A stretch of 26,409 bases of DNA from positions 1 to 26,409 of the forward strand of contig JAMCZZ010000001.1 in the NCBI GenBank assembly GCA_023484645.1. Direction: 5' to 3'. The position numbers and the translations under genes are program-made. The stretch comes from Patescibacteria group bacterium (GTDB lineage: Bacteria > Patescibacteria > UBA1384 > XYA2-FULL-43-10 > 1-14-0-10-43-13). The notes under the pieces were generated by a model that was not told the DNA's origin, did not search any database, and worked only from the letters and a program-made list of their open reading frames with translations. Shown piece after piece: positions 23,312-26,409 of this stretch (the stretch's first letter is position 1; every line of letters begins with the position of its first letter).

Positions 23312-23352
23312 GGGGTTATCCACAGCACATCGTGGGTAACCCCTTTCTCTTT
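23312..23352 (+). terminator. Terminator of the GC-rich gene, containing a DnaA-box sequence
   Basis: A 12-bp stem GGGGTTATCCAC (23312-23323) / GTGGGTAACCCC (23332-23343), with one T-G pair and an 8-base loop, is followed by a T-rich run. The left arm and loop include TTATCCACA (23316-23324), identical to the classic DnaA box. Confidence 0.8.
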
Positions 23353-23381
23353 TTATAGATATGTTCAAAACCGATATAGTT

Positions 23382-23470
23382 TAAAATGCGGCGATGAATG
23401 TTGTGTCGGCTGCGCCGACGATATCGCGGATCGTCTGAATAGACGTCGAAGAGGTTAAGTATCCGCCACA
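23382..23470 (+). other. Structured leader or small RNA upstream of the transglutaminase-like gene
   Basis: A TAAAAT box (23382-23387) is followed by GTCGGC-TGC-GCCGAC (23405-23419) and a 6-bp stem GCGGAT (23426-23431) / ATCCGC (23461-23466) that encloses CGTCT-GAAT-AGACG (23432-23445). No terminator is visible before the gene at 23535. The 23227-23534 gap holds the octamer run, the terminator and this element. Confidence 0.4.
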
Positions 23471-23534
23471 GCCTAAAGCAAATCTAAAAGCAAAATTTGT
23501 AAAAGTTGCTAAACCTTGAGAAAATTCAAGACGC

Positions 23535-24011
23535 ATGAAAAATTCTCAAATTGAGACAACGCCGGAAATAAAAGATCTTGTGGCTAATATAAAGACCCCT
23601 ATTACTCCCGAAACCCTTGTTCAGATACGGAACTTAATGTATTCCAAATTAAAAATGTGTCCTTATGACGATTCCACGAAAGAACACGAGAAAGCAATTA
23701 GATGGAAAAGAACAGCCGATGAGATTCTCAAGGATGGATATGTTTATCAAGAAAAAGCGTGTACGGACTTAACTGTCTTGTTCATTGCTTTGTGCAAGGC
23801 GCTTGACTTAGAAACAAGTTTTGTAAAGGTTAAAAAAGGAAAAATGGTCCACTCGGTCGCGGAAGTTAGATTAAACGATGGATGGTATGTTTTTGATGTG
23901 GCGGGTACTCGAAACACCCCGATCAAAGGAGTAATTACAAAACTTTCTCCTTATAAAGACTGGCAAATTATGGCGAAAGGGCAGAGATGCGTGGGATTTG
24001 GGCCTGACTGA
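23535..24011 (+). CDS. Transglutaminase-like superfamily protein
   Basis: The protein has 158 residues, short for the family but spanning the core. The catalytic triad is visible: Cys76 in KACTDLTVLFIALCKALDL, His106 in MVHSVAEV and Asp121 in WYVFDVAG. Bacterial members are usually cysteine proteases or cross-linking enzymes. No signal peptide is present, so a cytoplasmic location is likely. The substrate is unknown. The gene stops with TGA, which supports the standard code. It is preceded by a structured leader. Confidence 0.8.
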   Translation: MKNSQIETTPEIKDLVANIKTPITPETLVQIRNLMYSKLKMCPYDDSTKEHEKAIRWKRTADEILKDGYVYQEKACTDLTVLFIALCKALDLETSFVKVKKGKMVHSVAEVRLNDGWYVFDVAGTRNTPIKGVITKLSPYKDWQIMAKGQRCVGFGPD

Positions 24012-24089
24012 TTTTGATAGCATATCATCACTAAGTGTATAAAAATATAAATCAATCCACTCCGCGACAACCAGTACTATCAGAACCAG

Positions 24090-24713
24090 ATGAGAAAGAG
24101 CGTAAAAGAGATAAATGATATAAAACGTCATTTCCGAAGTGTTGACCCGGCGATCTATGCCGTTATGAAGCGGATGGAGCTGCAGACGCTGCGCATGGAA
24201 AAGAGAACGGACAAGTATTTCTTAAAACTCTGCCAAGACATCGTCGCCCAGCAGCTGGGGAGTAAGGCGGCGGACGCGATCGTTAAGCGATTTTTAAATA
24301 TGTTTTCCGGCATGCCGACGCCGGAAAAAGTCTTGAAAATATCGGAGGAAAAGTTTCGCGCCATCGGAATGTCTTATGCCAAAGCACGCTATATCCGCAA
24401 CCTTGCCGAGAGCGTTTTGAAAGGAGAGGTTAGTTTAAAGAGACTTCCCAAAATGGAGGACGAGGAGGTTATCGCCGAGTTGACCAAAGTTAAGGGGATA
24501 GGTAGATGGACGGCCGAGATGTTTTTAATTTTCACGCTTGGACACGAAGACGTCTTTTCTTTCGGCGATCTGGGGTTAAGGAGAGGTTTGGAGAAGTTGT
24601 ACGGCAAAAACAGGGTTCGCTCGCAGAAAATCGCGGAGAAAATCACTAGCCGCTGGGCGCCGTACCGCAGCTACGGCAGCCTAGCTCTCTGGCATGTCCT
24701 GGATAATAGATAA
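24090..24713 (+). CDS. DNA-3-methyladenine glycosylase (AlkA-type, HhH-GPD)
   Basis: The protein has 207 residues. The helix-hairpin-helix K-G-I-G-R-W (135-140) and the catalytic aspartate Asp160 in SFGDLGLRRGL define the HhH-GPD superfamily; LGSKAADAIVKRF and ARYIRNLAESV support the AlkA/MAG branch. It excises alkylated purines and leaves an abasic site for base-excision repair. No C-terminal iron-sulfur cysteines are seen, which argues against MutY or Nth. The SET-domain gene begins 3 bases after its stop, so the two are probably co-transcribed. Its higher GC content suggests chromosomal backbone. Confidence 0.9.
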   Translation: MRKSVKEINDIKRHFRSVDPAIYAVMKRMELQTLRMEKRTDKYFLKLCQDIVAQQLGSKAADAIVKRFLNMFSGMPTPEKVLKISEEKFRAIGMSYAKARYIRNLAESVLKGEVSLKRLPKMEDEEVIAELTKVKGIGRWTAEMFLIFTLGHEDVFSFGDLGLRRGLEKLYGKNRVRSQKIAEKITSRWAPYRSYGSLALWHVLDNR

Positions 24714-24716
24714 ACC

Positions 24717-25223
24717 ATGCAAGAAAAGGACTGGATTAATCCAAAAATAGAGATAAGGGAAACGGCCAACAAAGGCCGGGGCCTGTTTGCAATCGCAAGG
24801 ATAAACGAGGGAGAGAAAGTTTTGGTTTGGGGAGGAGAGTATGTGAATGGTCTCGAAGCGGAAAAGGCTAAAGCAGTTGGGAAGCTGGTCGTGCGATGGG
24901 ACGAGGATTTATATAGCATCGAAGATCGCGGCGAGGAGGCGGGCTACTTTATTAACCACTCATGCGACGCGAATACTTGGATGGCGGATGCGAGGACTTT
25001 AATCGCCAAAAGGGATATAGAGACAGGAGAAGAAGTGACCGCCGATTACGCGCTGTGGGAAGACGGAGATTATGTTTCCGGCTGGGAGTGCCGGTGCGGA
25101 TCGCCTTTGTGCCGAGGACGCGTTACCGGGCAAGACTGGAAGCTTCCCGATGTCCAAGAGAGGTATCGCGGCCACTTCTCGCCGCTCATCAATAAAAAAA
25201 TAGCCGCGGAGGCGCTAGAATAA
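24717..25223 (+). CDS. SET-domain protein (putative lysine methyltransferase)
   Basis: The protein has 168 residues and is a compact SET domain: G-R-G-L-F-A (20-25), Y-F-I-N-H-S-C-D-A-N (77-86), GEEVTADYAL and a post-SET-like cysteine cluster CRCGSPLCRG. The family transfers methyl groups from S-adenosylmethionine to protein lysine; bacterial targets are mostly unknown. It starts 3 bases after the glycosylase gene. A weak hairpin CGCG/CGCG lies at 25228-25245 in the 38-base gap to the convergent neighbour and may terminate both genes. Confidence 0.88.
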   Translation: MQEKDWINPKIEIRETANKGRGLFAIARINEGEKVLVWGGEYVNGLEAEKAKAVGKLVVRWDEDLYSIEDRGEEAGYFINHSCDANTWMADARTLIAKRDIETGEEVTADYALWEDGDYVSGWECRCGSPLCRGRVTGQDWKLPDVQERYRGHFSPLINKKIAAEALE

Positions 25224-25261
25224 GATGCGCGCTTTTTTAAACGCGGCGATTAGCTTAAAAA

Positions 25262-26143
25262 CTATTTTCCAAAAATTTCATGCAGGGCAAGCTGCATAGT
25301 TTGGAAAACTCTGTCTCGATCAAGTATTGTTCGGTCAAAATCGCCTTTTCCTGCGATTATTTCATCAATAATGCGGCCGGTATTTTTGTATATTTCTGCT
25401 AAATCTGCCCGACCGGACCTCTCGGCGTATCCGGAGAATGTGTCAGTCTCCAGCTTAGCCTCTTGCAGAAGAAGGTGCTGGATCGGGTGTGAATCCAGGA
25501 TTTTGTTGTCGCGACTGAGCATTAAATCCCGAAGCTGCGCCACAGTCCTCAACTCGGTTCCGAGAACGATTAGCGGAACGTTTTTTAGTTCGCCGCGGAA
25601 GTTCATATAATCCGACGAGAAATACTTTACCTGAGTCAGTTTCCCTGAGTCGATCTTGCTTTTTATTCGACGCAGCTTCTTCTCTTGCACCTCCGGCCTG
25701 GTGCTGAAAGTATCGTCTATGCCGAGCGTCAGATATGATGCCTGCTTGGATTCTTCGGGATCGTTGCGGAACTCGAGTATAGTATCCACGCCGTTCATCA
25801 AATCGTCGTAATGCGAGGCCCGCCGAGTGAAGGCGTTGGACCCGAAGTAGTCGCTTAACTCTACCCGTTCGTTCACAATCCATTCGAAGATAGTCGAGTA
25901 CCGCTTTAATTGCTCCGATTCAGGCGTCTCTCTTTGCTTAAAATCGCTTTCAGCCGCCGCCACTTTTTCCAGGTCGCGCCGGACGTTTTCCTCGCCGTAA
26001 AGATAGGCGAAATCTTCTTCCTTAATGGCGTCTTTTTCCAGAGACTCCGCCGCCATCGCGTAAGCTTTCTTATCATTCATTTCCTCGTCCGCGGCTCTCT
26101 CCGCCGAGGCGAACGATATTCCTCCCTCGAATGACCGTCTCAT
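25262..26143 (-). CDS. Unknown soluble protein
   Basis: The protein has 293 residues and no recognised family. The N-terminal 95 residues are acidic, Ala/Glu-rich and helical. The middle reads ASHYDDLMNGVDTILEFRN, TLGIDDTFS and KLRRIKSKIDSG, then VPLIVLGTEL. The D-x-x-x-GVD...EF pattern is faintly like a PD-(D/E)XK nuclease core but lacks a clear E-x-K. The C-terminal third is helical (LLLQEAKLETDTFSGYAE, DRVFQTMQLALHEIFG). It is divergent from infB, so a backbone gene is likely. No membrane or signal segment is seen. Confidence 0.65.
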   Translation of the reverse strand: MRRSFEGGISFASAERAADEEMNDKKAYAMAAESLEKDAIKEEDFAYLYGEENVRRDLEKVAAAESDFKQRETPESEQLKRYSTIFEWIVNERVELSDYFGSNAFTRRASHYDDLMNGVDTILEFRNDPEESKQASYLTLGIDDTFSTRPEVQEKKLRRIKSKIDSGKLTQVKYFSSDYMNFRGELKNVPLIVLGTELRTVAQLRDLMLSRDNKILDSHPIQHLLLQEAKLETDTFSGYAERSGRADLAEIYKNTGRIIDEIIAGKGDFDRTILDRDRVFQTMQLALHEIFGK

Positions 26144-26264
26144 AAACTTATTGTAGATTATTGCCAGCCGACTTAAAACACCTCTGATTTACCCTTAGCT
26201 AAGACTGGACCGATATTGATATAAATCCTTGTTTTCGCGCGGTTTTTCTGCTAACTTGGAGGCG

Positions 26265-26409
26265 ATGCCCGAAACTCCTTCCAAAAACTCAATACAGCGC
26301 CCGCCGATCGTGGTGGTCATGGGCCACGTCGATCACGGCAAAACGAGCCTGCTGGACTATATCCGCAAGACCAGCGTTGTGGCGCGCGAAGCCGGAGGGA
26401 TAACCCAAT
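26265..26409 (+). CDS. infB: Translation initiation factor IF-2, 5' part (cut by window end)
   Basis: The visible 48 residues run [14 protein letters not shown], then [19 protein letters not shown], then AREAGGITQ. The P-loop G-H-V-D-H-G-K-T and the G-G-I-T-Q switch I segment identify IF-2, the GTPase that places initiator tRNA on the ribosome. Only about 14 residues precede the G domain, so the long N-terminal region of typical bacterial IF-2 is missing; short forms are, as I recall, common in Patescibacteria. GGAGG at 26258-26262 lies very close to the ATG (2 bases). No better start is seen in frame downstream. Confidence 0.93.
   Translation, partial: MPETPSKNSIQRPPIVVVMGHVDHGKTSLLDYIRKTSVVAREAGGITQ

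Noticed and set aside
25455..25883. 142-codon frame on the minus strand in the unknown gene
   Set aside because: It is contained in the 293-residue gene in another frame, is Arg-rich and lacks protein-like patterns.
1..26409. CRISPR array, Cas genes, reverse transcriptase (retron or DGR) or transposase
   Set aside because: No regularly spaced repeats and no proteins with the corresponding motifs were found on either strand.

Overview
The window looks like a chromosomal stretch from a member of the Candidate Phyla Radiation (Patescibacteria, Parcubacteria-like). Three observations support this. The last gene, infB, runs from its start codon to the GTPase P-loop in about 25 residues, so the long N-terminal region of typical IF-2 is absent. 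Most genes have no visible Shine-Dalgarno sequence. One protein (22360-23226) belongs to a family I recall from such genomes. The code is standard: TGG encodes Trp and TGA is used as a stop. The assignment is inference from content, not a database result.

Left edge (1-1750): an intact tRNA-Ser(GCU) gene is followed by a convergent large serine recombinase. A near-identical 12-base repeat lies on each side of the recombinase gene. This is probably the left end of an AT-rich accessory island.

Defence block (1776-12919): a tightly packed operon encodes a type I restriction-modification system. Its order is hsdM, hsdS, a two-helix membrane protein with a tetratricopeptide-like region, hsdR, and a YgjP-like metallopeptidase, with gaps of only 1-3 bases. 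HsdM carries an extra N-terminal MerR/excisionase-type helix-turn-helix domain. A terminator follows. Next comes a higB-higA pair whose antitoxin is fused to an ImmA/IrrE-type protease, then a Beta-family protein that converges on and overlaps an sce7726-family PD-(D/E)XK protein.

RNA and phage block (12920-17400): the gap at 12920-13328 holds a promoter and about 210 bases of nested inverted repeats ending in a terminator. This is a candidate structured RNA that I cannot assign to a class. It precedes a small membrane protein. Facing it is a packaging module (ParB-methyltransferase, terminase small subunit, terminase large subunit) without portal or capsid genes.

Regulator/HEPN block (17401-21143): a possible winged-helix protein is divergent from a cassette of a small excisionase-like HTH protein, a HEPN-like protein with an R-x4-H motif, and a zinc-ribbon protein. 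The small HTH protein matches the extra HTH domain of HsdM. An HD-domain phosphohydrolase follows.

Right part (21144-26409): a kinase-like protein is followed by a GC-richer gene with a perfect AGGAGG site, framed by strong hairpins. Then come a transglutaminase-like protein, an AlkA-type glycosylase, a SET-domain protein, an unknown protein on the minus strand, and the start of infB. Base composition rises here, consistent with a return to the chromosomal backbone. I could not define the right boundary of the island. The best candidates for something undescribed are the modified type I R-M operon, the HTH-HEPN-zinc-ribbon cassette and the structured RNA near 13.1-13.3 kb.
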